NCBI RefSeq assembly: GCF_004309735.1
Contig: NZ_SIXC01000005.1
Location: forward strand, 124,001 to 188,000
Length of the DNA stretch: 64,000 nt
Direction of reading: 5' to 3'
Source: Desulfovibrio legallii
Lineage (GTDB): Bacteria > Desulfobacterota > Desulfovibrionia > Desulfovibrionales > Desulfovibrionaceae
The notes under the pieces are model-generated. The model searched no databases, had not been told where the DNA came from, and saw nothing but the letters and a program-made list of their open reading frames with translations. Below, one piece after another: positions 28,333-36,730 of this stretch; position 1 is the first letter of the stretch; each line of letters starts with the position of its first letter. Position numbers and translations under genes: made by a program.

Positions 28333-28350
28333 TGGCACAATCTGTTGCCA
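28333..28350. promoter_or_regulatory. Inverted repeat TGGCA-N8-TGCCA upstream of the ttr promoter
   Basis: An 18-base perfect inverted repeat with its near edge 12 bases upstream of the ttr -35 box. Its position suits an activator site. The protein that binds it is unknown. Confidence 0.45.
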
Positions 28351-28383
28351 GGCTGGAGAGGAACCGGCCCGCCGCGCGTGGAC

Positions 28384-28423
28384 AAAAAAAGGCGGGGGCA
28401 GACCGCAAAGGTCCACCCCCGCC
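28384..28423 (-). terminator. Intrinsic terminator of nrfHA
   Basis: GC-rich hairpin: GGCGGGGG (28391-28398) with CCCCCGCC (28416-28423), extended inward with two mismatches. On the minus strand seven T residues follow (28390-28384). It lies just past the nrfA stop and separates nrfHA from ttrBCA. Confidence 0.85.
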
Positions 28424-28450
28424 GCAGCGGTCAGGAAGTACGCGCGCGTG

Positions 28451-30031
28451 CTATCGGGGCGCGGCGCTGGATTCCAGGCGGTTTTGCCCGTCCCAGACCT
28501 GGTCGGCCTTGGGCAGCACGGGCAGCAGTTTGGTCCAGGGGTTCTTTTGCAGGAACTCGCCGTCCTGCTGCAGCTTGCGGCTCAGCTCCAGAATGGGCGG
28601 CACCACTTCCCTGATGTCCTTGGCCATGATCGGCGCAATGGTGAACTGCGTGGCCTCGGTGGCCAGAGCCACGGCGCGCTCGCTGCATTCCAGCGACACG
28701 GCCAGCGTGTTCATGGTCTTCACGGGGTTATGGAAGCCCATGCTGTTTTCGGCCGAAACGTAGTCCCAGAAGAGCTGGCCCTTGCGGACCATCTCGCGGG
28801 CTTCGGTCATAAGAGCGTCATAGTTGTCGGGTCGGGGGCCTTCATAGGCATTGGCCAGGCGTACGGCCTCATGGGCCTTGACCGAAAGCGCCTCGGCCCT
28901 GATGAGCTGCTTGTACGCCTTTTCCTGTGTATAGAGCACGCGGCTGCGCAGGTAGTCCGCAGTCTTGTCGGCGTGGCACTGGCGGCAGGCGCGCATTTCA
29001 GGATCCTTCATGGGCGAGGTCATCCAGTGGCTAGAAACCTTTTTGCCGTCTTCTCGCACGTACTGCATGTGGCAGTCGGCGCAGGAAACGCCCGCTGCGC
29101 CGTGGGGGCCGTCCTGGAAGGTTTCGTAATCCGGGTGCTGCATCTTGATCATGCCCACCTTGGAGGCGGCGTGCACCCAATCCACAAAGGGGCCGGGCTT
29201 GCCGTCGGGGCCCTTGGGGCCGTGGCTCTTGTAGTACTGGTACATGTCTTCGGGGTTCTTGCCGTTGTCCCAGGGGAAGACCGGACGCAGCTTGGGGCCG
29301 TTGTCCTGGTGGGTAAAGTAGTATTCTACATGGCACTGGGCGCAGACCAGGGTACGTTTTTCGTTGCGGCTGAGCTTGTTCCAGTCCTGTCCGCTGCGTT
29401 TGAGCCAGTCCTTGAGAGGCTCGGAGTAGGGGCGCAGCTCCATGGTGGCCGGGTCGTGGCAGTTGGCGCAGCCGATGGTTTCGTCTCTGGCGTCGATGGA
29501 TTCCTTGCCGCGAAATTCGTTGACGTCCTTGGACCAGAAGGAATCGCCGTACTGGGCGATCCAGTTCATCATGCGCGGCGTTTTGCAGTTCCAGCAGGTG
29601 GCGGGCATGTTGCCCTTGCCGTCCGCGCCAAAGCGGTTGAGGCGATCAATATTGACAAAGTCTTCCACCGCGTGGGTGTGCCCGCGCGTTTCATTGTATT
29701 CATACATAAAAGGGTAGCCCAGCCAGAGATTTTTAAGATAGGGCTGGGCGTGCTTGAAGCCCTTGGGCAGCGGGTTGACGCCGTCGTTCTTGTGGTAGGG
29801 CACGGAGCCTTTGTACTCCGTCATCACCTTGTCTTCGTCGTTTTTCATGTACGAAGCGTGCTGCTGCGGAAAGGCTGCCTTGAAGGCGGAAATGCGCGTT
29901 TCCGTTGCGGCAATGCCCGTCTTGTAGGTGGGGGCCTTGAGCTCGGTGGAAACATCTTCACAGCCGCCAAGCGCCAGCACGGCCAGCAGTGCGGCCCCGG
30001 CAAAAAGAGGAGAAACTACGGTCTTATTCAT
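28451..30031 (-). CDS. nrfA: Ammonia-forming cytochrome c nitrite reductase NrfA
   Basis: 526-residue pentahaem enzyme reducing nitrite to ammonium with six electrons. The catalytic haem motif CWNCK is at 146-150, with Lys as haem ligand. Four CxxCH motifs follow at 188, 230, 317 and 349. The leader carries a lipobox (LALGGC, Cys24), as in other deltaproteobacterial NrfA lipoproteins. The start overlaps the nrfH stop by 8 bases. NrfA partners NrfH on the outer face of the inner membrane. Confidence 0.97.
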   Translation of the reverse strand: MNKTVVSPLFAGAALLAVLALGGCEDVSTELKAPTYKTGIAATETRISAFKAAFPQQHASYMKNDEDKVMTEYKGSVPYHKNDGVNPLPKGFKHAQPYLKNLWLGYPFMYEYNETRGHTHAVEDFVNIDRLNRFGADGKGNMPATCWNCKTPRMMNWIAQYGDSFWSKDVNEFRGKESIDARDETIGCANCHDPATMELRPYSEPLKDWLKRSGQDWNKLSRNEKRTLVCAQCHVEYYFTHQDNGPKLRPVFPWDNGKNPEDMYQYYKSHGPKGPDGKPGPFVDWVHAASKVGMIKMQHPDYETFQDGPHGAAGVSCADCHMQYVREDGKKVSSHWMTSPMKDPEMRACRQCHADKTADYLRSRVLYTQEKAYKQLIRAEALSVKAHEAVRLANAYEGPRPDNYDALMTEAREMVRKGQLFWDYVSAENSMGFHNPVKTMNTLAVSLECSERAVALATEATQFTIAPIMAKDIREVVPPILELSRKLQQDGEFLQKNPWTKLLPVLPKADQVWDGQNRLESSAAPR

Positions 30032-30491
30032 AGGCTACCGTCCTTGTGCTGATGGGCCGCATGCGCATGTGGGCCACGTTGCGGTGACAATCCACACAGT
30101 AGGGTTTGGCGTCCATACTGGCCACGTTGACGTTGGTCTGGGCGTGGCAGGCCTTGCAGTTGGCATTGACGACGTCACGGGTGTGCAGACTGACGGGGTG
30201 CGGCACGTCCTTGCCGGTGATGTTGCCCCAAAAGTCGCGCAGGCCCTCCTGGGCCTTGAATGGCAGCTTGACCAGCAGGTTGTGCGGCGCGTGGCATTCG
30301 TTGCAGGCCAATCGCGCGTGCGTGCCTTTCTTCTGGGTGACGGCGGCCTCTTCCATGATGTGACAGGTGGAGCAAAAAGGCCGACTGTCCGTGGTCGTCA
30401 TGGCGTAGGCCAGCACGCCCAAAAGCGCCATGCCCGCCACAACGCCGCCCGCCAGCCACTTGAGCCAAGGTCCATGGCGGGGTGTTCCCAT
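30024..30491 (-). CDS. nrfH: Tetrahaem quinol dehydrogenase NrfH
   Basis: 155-residue NapC/NirT-type cytochrome c. One N-terminal membrane helix (about 11-30) is followed by four CxxCH motifs at 40, 63, 112 and 132. It oxidises menaquinol and feeds NrfA. Start 30491 is fixed by AAGGAGG 4 bases upstream; the longer frame to 30545 is not supported. Promoter candidates lie in the AT-rich stretch beyond 30530, shared with the divergent sensor kinase gene. Confidence 0.96.
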   Translation of the reverse strand: MGTPRHGPWLKWLAGGVVAGMALLGVLAYAMTTTDSRPFCSTCHIMEEAAVTQKKGTHARLACNECHAPHNLLVKLPFKAQEGLRDFWGNITGKDVPHPVSLHTRDVVNANCKACHAQTNVNVASMDAKPYCVDCHRNVAHMRMRPISTRTVAYE

Positions 30492-30708
30492 AAAGCCTCC
30501 TTGGATGCGTTGCCCGCGGCCCCCATGACCACGGTTTGGCGGCATACATCAAAAAGCATACCAGTTTCTTATTTCCATCTGTAAAAAAAATCACATTATT
30601 TTTCAAGCAAGTACAGAAAGCTACAGCATGGCGTCGGTTCGCGCTGTTGCTTTTTTCATAAAAAAAAGACAGTATTCATAAAAATCAGACAAGCCAGGTG
30701 CCATTGTC

Positions 30709-32985
30709 ATGTCCCCCATATGCCCTTTTCGCTATCCTCCCGGTCGCCTGCTCTGGCTGCCGCTGGCGGCCTGCGCGCTCTGGCTGGCCCTGGTCTTTGG
30801 GCTCTACCGTCAGGCTCTGCACGCGGAAACCGCGCACCGTCTGGAGCTGGAGCGCACCAGGCTGGCCACAGTGGCCCAGCAGCTGCTGGACGTACGCAAC
30901 TGGAACGCGGCCCACGGCGGCGTCTATGTGCGCCAAAGCCCTTACGGCCCACCCAATCCCTGGCTGCCGGAGGAAGACCGCACCCTGGCCGTTGCCGACG
31001 GCCGCACCCTGGTGCTTATGAACCCCGCCTACATGAGCCGTCAGCTGGCCGAGCGCGTGGCCGAACCGGGCCTGCGCATCAGCATCGTCAGTCCGCATCC
31101 CCTGCGTCCGGACAATCTGGCCGACGCCTGGGAAAGCGGCGCGCTTGCCCGCTGCACCGAAGGCGCACGCGAAATTTTTGCGCCGCCGCAGGCTGATGGT
31201 CAGGGGCGTCTGCGCCTGCTCAGTGTGCTTACGGCAGGGCAGGACTGCCTGCGCTGCCACCATGACCGCGCTGAAGGCGAAATCCTGGGCGGCATCAGCG
31301 TGAGTCAGGACGCCACGGATTTCCAACGCGGTCTGGCAACGCAGGTCCGCCACATGCACCTGCTCTACGGCCTGCTGGGGCTTACGGGCGTGCTGAGCGT
31401 CGGCGGCGCCAGTCTTTATCTGACCAGGCGACGCTGGCTGGCGGAGGAAACCAGCCGCCTTAAAAGCGCCCTGCTGGCCCGTCTGGGCCACGACATGCGC
31501 ACCCCGCTTTCTGCCATGCTGGGCATGGCAGAGCTTTTGCGCCGTCCGGACCTGCGCGCGCCGGAAAAAAACCGCGCCTTGGACTACCTGACCCAGGCGG
31601 GCGGGGCCCTGCTGGAAATGGTCGGCGACATCACGGACCACGCCGCTCTGGAACAGGCTGCGCCCCCCTTGCGGGAAATCCCCTTCAATCTGCGGGCTTG
31701 TCTGGAGGAATGCCTGGCCCTTTACCGTCCTGTGGCCGAGGCCAAAGGCCTTTTCCTGCGCCTGGAGGCGGCCCCGGACCTGCCCCAGACCGTGACGGGC
31801 GACTGCTTTCGCCTGCGTCAGGCTCTGGGCAACCTGGTCAGCAATGCGGTGAAATTTACGGAACTGGGCGGCGTGCAAGTGGACGTGCGCGCCCAGTCTG
31901 AGGGGGACCGGCTGCGCTGCGTCCTGGCCGTGACGGACACGGGCCCAGGTCTGCGGCCGGAAGAGCAGGAACGGGTCTTTGCCAATTTTCAGCGCGGGGA
32001 GGCCGCTTCCAGTTGCCCTGGCACGGGCCTGGGCCTGGGCATGGCCCGCCAGCTGGCCCGACGTATGGACGGCGAGGTGCGCCTTTGCTCCAGCCCTGGC
32101 CAGGGGGCGCGTTTTACTCTGGAAGTTCTTTTGCGCCCGGCCGCGACACCGGCCGCGTCCGCCGCGCTGCCGCCGGAGCCCGCAGGCCCTGCGCCCTCTT
32201 CCGGGGCCCTTGCCGCGCCGCCCCTGCCGAGGGCCGCAGGTCGGGACGCGCTGCCCGGTCTGCGCGTGCTGCTGGTGGAGGACAATCCGGCCACGGCCTA
32301 CTATCTGCAACAGATGCTGACCCGCGCCGGGGCTGCCGTGCGCGCCCTGGACGACGGCGATGCGGCCCTGGCTCTGCTGCGGGACGCCTCCCGCGGCCCT
32401 TGGGATGTGCTTTTGCTGGACGCCTGCCTGCCCGGCCGCAGCGGTCTGGACCTGCTGGAAGCCGTGCGTCAGGGCCGCACCGCCGTGCCCAGCGACCAGA
32501 AAATCCTGCTCTGCACGGCCTCGCCGGCCATGACTGAAACGGCCGAAGCCCGCCGTCGCGCGGCCCTGGCCGACGGCCTGCTGCGCAAGCCCTTTACCTT
32601 TGCGGTCCTGCGTCAGGCTCTGGCGGCCACCCTTGGCCCGGCAACACCTTTGCCGGTCTGGGACCGTCAGGCCGCCCTGGCCGCCGTGGACAACGATCCC
32701 GCCCTCCTGGCCCAACTGGCGGCCGTGGCCGCGCAGGATCTGCGGCAAAGGGCCGCTGCCCTGGCCGCGCTGCCCCTGGAGGCCGCCTGCGGCCCGGAAC
32801 TGCGCCGCCAGGCCCATGCCTGCAAAAACACTGCGGGCAGCCTGTGCCTTGAGCCCTTGCGCCGTGCCGCCGCCGCGCTGGAGCAGGCCCGCCCGCAGGA
32901 TGCGCCTGCCGCCCGCACGGCGCTGACCGCCGCCCTGGGCCATGCCCTGGAAGCCCTGGAAGCCCTGGAAGCACCGGAAGCCTGA
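30709..32985 (+). CDS. Haem-type hybrid sensor histidine kinase
   Basis: 758 residues. Membrane helices at about 14-32 and 219-237 flank a periplasmic DUF3365/Tll0287-like domain with one CxxCH haem motif (CLRCH, 180-184). Then come HisKA (H261 in ARLGHDMRTP), HATPase_c, a receiver domain (phospho-acceptor D571 in LLLDACLPG) and an Hpt domain (H703 in QAHACKNTAG). The full phosphorelay ends at a separate regulator, surely the next gene, 49 bases downstream. A periplasmic c-type haem suggests redox or ligand sensing for the adjacent nrf and ttr operons; the ligand is not known. Confidence 0.88.
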   Translation: MSPICPFRYPPGRLLWLPLAACALWLALVFGLYRQALHAETAHRLELERTRLATVAQQLLDVRNWNAAHGGVYVRQSPYGPPNPWLPEEDRTLAVADGRTLVLMNPAYMSRQLAERVAEPGLRISIVSPHPLRPDNLADAWESGALARCTEGAREIFAPPQADGQGRLRLLSVLTAGQDCLRCHHDRAEGEILGGISVSQDATDFQRGLATQVRHMHLLYGLLGLTGVLSVGGASLYLTRRRWLAEETSRLKSALLARLGHDMRTPLSAMLGMAELLRRPDLRAPEKNRALDYLTQAGGALLEMVGDITDHAALEQAAPPLREIPFNLRACLEECLALYRPVAEAKGLFLRLEAAPDLPQTVTGDCFRLRQALGNLVSNAVKFTELGGVQVDVRAQSEGDRLRCVLAVTDTGPGLRPEEQERVFANFQRGEAASSCPGTGLGLGMARQLARRMDGEVRLCSSPGQGARFTLEVLLRPAATPAASAALPPEPAGPAPSSGALAAPPLPRAAGRDALPGLRVLLVEDNPATAYYLQQMLTRAGAAVRALDDGDAALALLRDASRGPWDVLLLDACLPGRSGLDLLEAVRQGRTAVPSDQKILLCTASPAMTETAEARRRAALADGLLRKPFTFAVLRQALAATLGPATPLPVWDRQAALAAVDNDPALLAQLAAVAAQDLRQRAAALAALPLEAACGPELRRQAHACKNTAGSLCLEPLRRAAAALEQARPQDAPAARTALTAALGHALEALEALEAPEA

Positions 32986-33034
32986 ACACGGACGTCGCGG
33001 TATCCGTATGATGGCCGCGTAAAACCTGATTTGG

Positions 33035-34675
33035 ATGCCTATGGCCCGCATACTGGTGATTGACGACGAAGCGCTTATGCGCACCATGGTTACGGTGGCC
33101 TGCGCCCGGCTGGGGCATGAGGCTCTGGCGGCGGCGGACCTGCGGACAGGTCTGGAGCAAGGCCGCACCGGCGTGGACGTGGTCCTGCTGGACGTCTGGC
33201 TGCCGGACGGCAATGGCCTGGAGTGGCAGAACGACTTTGCGCATCTGCCGGGCCGCCCCGACGTGATCATTGTCACCGGCCACGGGGACGGCGACGCGGT
33301 GGAAGCGGCCCTGCGTTCCGGCGCCTGGGAGTTTTTGTGCAAGCCCTTGCACGTGCGGGATATTGAACAGTGCCTGCGCCAGGTGCTGACCTTTCGTCAG
33401 CAGCGCAACCCCGCTACGGAGGCTCTGCTCCTGGACAGCGGGCACATAGCCGGTTCCGGGCCGGAAATGTGCCGGGCCCTCAAGCTCCTGGGGCAGGCGG
33501 CGCGCAGCGAGGTCAACGTCCTGCTGCTGGGAGAAACGGGCGTGGGCAAAGAGGTTTTTGCCAAGGCCCTTTACCGCAACAGCCCGCGCGCGGCGCGGCC
33601 CCTGGTGACGGTAGACTGCGCCTCCCTGCCGGACACGTTGGTGGAAAGCCACCTCTTCGGCCACAGCCGGGGGGCCTTTACCGGGGCGGACCGGGCGCGC
33701 GAGGGCCTGTTGCTGGCGGCAGACAAGGGCACCCTGTTTCTGGACGAGGTGGGCGATCTGCCCCTGACCGTACAGGGCTCCTTTTTGCGCGCCCTGGAGC
33801 AGCGGCGTTTTCGGCCTGTGGGCGAAGTGCGCGAGGTGTCCAGCGACTTCCGCCTGGTGGCGGCCACCAACCGCGACCTGGAGGGGATGGTTCTGGAGGG
33901 GCTGTTCCGGGCTGATCTGCTCTACCGTCTGCAGGGCCTGACCATCCGGATTCCGCCGTTGCGGCGGCGGCGGGACGAGATCCCGGCCCTGGCGCGGCAG
34001 GCCGTGACGCGCTTTTGTCTGCGCAACGATCTGCCGGAAAAAGCCTTGGCGCAGCCCCTGCTGGACGTGCTTTTGCAGTATGCCTGGCCGGGCAACGTGC
34101 GGGAACTCATCCACAGCCTGGAACGCGCCTGTCTGGCCGCCGGACAGGCGGATGTGCTGTTGCCCGCGCACTTGCCGACACGCGTGCGGGTGGATGCGGC
34201 GCGCCGCCGCCTGGCTGGCGTGGATTCGCTGACCTGTTGTTGTGAAGGCCGCGCCGCCGGGCGGAACGCCAAGGGGCAGGGCCATGCCGGGCGGGATCAG
34301 GCCGGGCGGGATCAGGCCGGGCGGGACCGGAATGCAGAAGCCCAGAACGGGTGGATGTGGGACGATCGGGGCCTGGACGACTGGCCGCAGGCCTGGACGG
34401 AAGCGGACGGCACATCTCCGGCCCGGAGCGCCAGACCGGATACTCCAGAGCAGTGGGCCGCCGCAGGCCGGGAAGCGTCCGCCCCCCTGCCGGCGGCAGA
34501 CCAAACGGGCCACGCGCCCTTGCCTGGCCTGCGCCAGTGGAAGCGTCAGGCCGAGGCGGCCTATGTGCGCCGCCTCTGGGCCCAGTGCGGGGGCGACGCC
34601 CGTCGGGCCGCGGCCGCGGCCGGGGTTTCGCGCGGGCACTGGTACGAATTGCTCAAGAAGTACGTGGCCGGCTAA
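33035..34675 (+). CDS. NtrC-family sigma-54 response regulator
   Basis: 546 residues. The receiver domain has acidic residues D10/D11 and phospho-acceptor D53. The AAA+ domain has Walker A GETGVGKE (166-173) and the sigma-54 contact loop GAFTGA (213-218). A long low-complexity linker (about 400-505) with a 5-residue repeat (AGRDQ) follows, then a Fis-type helix-turn-helix (AAAAAGVSRGHWYELLKKY). ATG 33035 and 33041 are both possible; the ribosome-binding site is weak. It is probably the output of the upstream kinase. No good -24/-12 promoter was found in the window, so its targets are uncertain. Confidence 0.9.
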   Translation: MPMARILVIDDEALMRTMVTVACARLGHEALAAADLRTGLEQGRTGVDVVLLDVWLPDGNGLEWQNDFAHLPGRPDVIIVTGHGDGDAVEAALRSGAWEFLCKPLHVRDIEQCLRQVLTFRQQRNPATEALLLDSGHIAGSGPEMCRALKLLGQAARSEVNVLLLGETGVGKEVFAKALYRNSPRAARPLVTVDCASLPDTLVESHLFGHSRGAFTGADRAREGLLLAADKGTLFLDEVGDLPLTVQGSFLRALEQRRFRPVGEVREVSSDFRLVAATNRDLEGMVLEGLFRADLLYRLQGLTIRIPPLRRRRDEIPALARQAVTRFCLRNDLPEKALAQPLLDVLLQYAWPGNVRELIHSLERACLAAGQADVLLPAHLPTRVRVDAARRRLAGVDSLTCCCEGRAAGRNAKGQGHAGRDQAGRDQAGRDRNAEAQNGWMWDDRGLDDWPQAWTEADGTSPARSARPDTPEQWAAAGREASAPLPAADQTGHAPLPGLRQWKRQAEAAYVRRLWAQCGGDARRAAAAAGVSRGHWYELLKKYVAG

Positions 34676-34738
34676 GGCCTTGCCGTTTTGATAATAGACA
34701 TTTGTAACGTGGTCTAGGCATGTTGGCGTGCAAGGGCT

Positions 34739-35722
34739 TTAAATCAGCCCCAGGTACTGGAACAGCCAGACAAAGCCCGTGAGGGTAAGCAGGCTTACGC
34801 CGTTGGAAAGCACGGCGGTGAGGGCGGCCTCTTCCGGTACGGCCTTGTAAACTTCGGCTATGACTGTGACCAACAGGGCCGTGGCTGTGGCGCTGACCAG
34901 CACGCCCACTACCAGCCAGCGGCCGCCGACGCCCAGCCAGGCCAGGGCGGCCCAGCAGAGCAGGGGATGGATGAGCAGTTTGCAGCCAAGGTACCAGCAC
35001 TGCCGCAGCACGGTGTGGCCCTGGGCGCGGCGGCGGGCCAGCAGCAGCTTCTGGTGCAGGTCGAGCCCCAGGGCCAGCAGCATGCAGGGCGCTGCCGTGT
35101 AGCCTATCAGGCTGGCGGCGCGGTCCAGCGGGGTCCACAGCCCCAGGCCGGATACGGCCAGGGCCATACCCAGCAGGGTGGAGAGCAAGATGGCGTTGCC
35201 CAGGAAGAACACGCGCAGAAAACGCCCCAGCCGGACCAGCGTGCCGGATCCGTCCCGGACTGCCGCGCTGTTAAGCAGGTCCAGCCGCCCCTGGGCCAGA
35301 ATCATGACCACATTGGGCGTGAGGGTGGCAAGCCCCGCCGCGAGCATGGCCTCTTTGTCGCCGGGCAGCAGATTGGCCACAATGGGCAGGCCCACGAAGG
35401 CCGCGTTGCAGGCCGAGCAGGAAAGCCCGCTGACGACCGCCGGGCCTGTCCCTCGGCGGCAGAACAGCCTGTCCCCCGCATAGCCCAGGGCGTAGACTGC
35501 GAGCTGGGAGCCGATGACCCCCACCCAGAAGCCCCAGCGGGCCAGGTCCTGCGGGCGCGCGTCGGCCAGCAGATGCAGGATGAGCAGGGGCAGGGCCACC
35601 CGCAGCACATAAATCCCCAGTACGGCGCCGGCGCTTTCGGGCAGCACGTCCCGGCTGCGCAGGGCAACGCCCGCGAGGATGATCAGAAAAACCGGCACAA
35701 CGGCGGCAAGAGCGTAGAGCAT
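34739..35722 (-). CDS. AEC family transporter
   Basis: 327-residue integral membrane protein with about ten helices of the auxin-efflux-carrier fold, which exports or exchanges small organic anions. Characteristic helix-break regions appear as VLRVALPLLILHLL, AFVGLPIVANLL and a C-terminal VLSNGVSLLTL. Start ATG 35722 gives a normal family length; a longer frame to 36163 would read through the next gene region. It converges with the response regulator gene. Substrate unknown. Confidence 0.85.
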   Translation of the reverse strand: MLYALAAVVPVFLIILAGVALRSRDVLPESAGAVLGIYVLRVALPLLILHLLADARPQDLARWGFWVGVIGSQLAVYALGYAGDRLFCRRGTGPAVVSGLSCSACNAAFVGLPIVANLLPGDKEAMLAAGLATLTPNVVMILAQGRLDLLNSAAVRDGSGTLVRLGRFLRVFFLGNAILLSTLLGMALAVSGLGLWTPLDRAASLIGYTAAPCMLLALGLDLHQKLLLARRRAQGHTVLRQCWYLGCKLLIHPLLCWAALAWLGVGGRWLVVGVLVSATATALLVTVIAEVYKAVPEEAALTAVLSNGVSLLTLTGFVWLFQYLGLI

Positions 35723-35808
35723 GAGAATACGGCGACGATTGTTTGGCCCGCCTGCGACCGCCGGGCATATGCCGACGCCGCGGGCGGGCCGTGTAGTGTT
35801 TGCGGTAG

Positions 35809-35885
35809 GGGCCTTGCAACGTTGCAACGCCTTGGCGGTTGCGTAAGCAGGCGTCCGCCGTGCACGGTTAAGCGCCGGAACGGGC
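35809..35885 (+). repeat. Dispersed repeat family A, copy A4 (short)
   Basis: Degenerate opening palindrome (GGCCTTGCAACGTTGCAACG), then GGCGGTTGCGTAAGCAGGCG, a deletion, and GGTTAAGCGCCGGAACGGGC. It lies upstream of the AEC transporter gene, between it and the OmpH-like gene. Confidence 0.7.
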
Positions 35886-35936
35886 GGTCTTTGACGTTGC
35901 TCTCCGGGCGTGCCGGGGCAAGCCCCGGCAACGGCC

Positions 35937-36563
35937 TTACTTCTTGGCGGGCGCGGCCTTCTGGTCCGCGTCCTTGGGGGCCTGTTTGGCGTCCTTGCCG
36001 GCCTTCTGGTCAGCGGCGGGCGCAACGTCCTTGCCGGCGGCCTTGTCGGCGGGCGCGGCTTCCTTGGCTTCCTGGTCGGCTTCTTTGGCGGCGGGCTTGA
36101 AGTCCACCTTCTGCTTGTTGACGGCAGCCACGATGTCGGCGGTGACGTCGGCCTTGGCGTCATAGGCGGCCGCAGCCTCGCTGTTGAGGATAACGGCGTA
36201 GCCCTTTTCGGTGCGGTAGCCGTTGATGACGCGCTGAACCATATCGTAGAGCACGTTGATCACGTTCTGCTGCTCCGTCTGCATGCGCTGCTGGGCGGCC
36301 ATGTAGATGGTCTGCAGTTCTTTTTGGGCCTGGGCGTCGTTGGGGTTCTTCTGCAGTCGGGACTGGATGTCGTTAAGCGAAGACTGCATTTCGGCCTGGA
36401 TGCCTTCCAGGAATTTGACGCCGGCTTTGCCCGGTTCGCTGTCGCGCATGATGCGGGCCATGTCCACCACGGCCAGCTGGGGTTTGGCGGTATCAGCCTG
36501 TTGGCAGGCGGGAAGCAGCAGGCAAAGCCCCAGGGCCAGGGGCGCAAAGAGAGAAATTCGCAT
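35937..36563 (-). CDS. OmpH/Skp-like periplasmic chaperone lipoprotein
   Basis: 208 residues. The lipoprotein signal ends in LLPAC. An OmpH-type core follows (QLAVVDMARIMRDSEPGKAG...), with a long coiled coil (about 50-120) and a VILNSEAAAAYDAKADVTADIVAAVN tail segment of the kind found in Skp proteins. The last 50 residues are Lys/Ala/Asp-rich low complexity. Skp proteins escort unfolded outer-membrane proteins. The acylated form and charged tail are unusual for Skp. Start 36563 is preferred because it gives the signal peptide and has AAGGAG upstream. Confidence 0.8.
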   Translation of the reverse strand: MRISLFAPLALGLCLLLPACQQADTAKPQLAVVDMARIMRDSEPGKAGVKFLEGIQAEMQSSLNDIQSRLQKNPNDAQAQKELQTIYMAAQQRMQTEQQNVINVLYDMVQRVINGYRTEKGYAVILNSEAAAAYDAKADVTADIVAAVNKQKVDFKPAAKEADQEAKEAAPADKAAGKDVAPAADQKAGKDAKQAPKDADQKAAPAKK

Positions 36564-36730
36564 GGTAGTGAGCACTCCTTGTGGGATATCCCGACGGTTC
36601 TCCGGGCGGTCGGACGGGCCCGCTGCGGCGTGGGGATCAAAAGTAGCCGGCGACGCGAAGGTCCGGACCGCCGTCGGCCGTTCAGATGTACGTTGTTTTG
36701 CCGTCCGCCACAACCTTTTTCCAGGGGCAT

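Noticed and set aside
28333-28350. TGGCAC...TTGCC as a sigma-54 promoter for the ttr operon or into nrfA
   Set aside because: Spacing between GG and GC is 11, not 10, on either strand; it is better seen as an inverted repeat, and a good sigma-70 promoter lies downstream of it.
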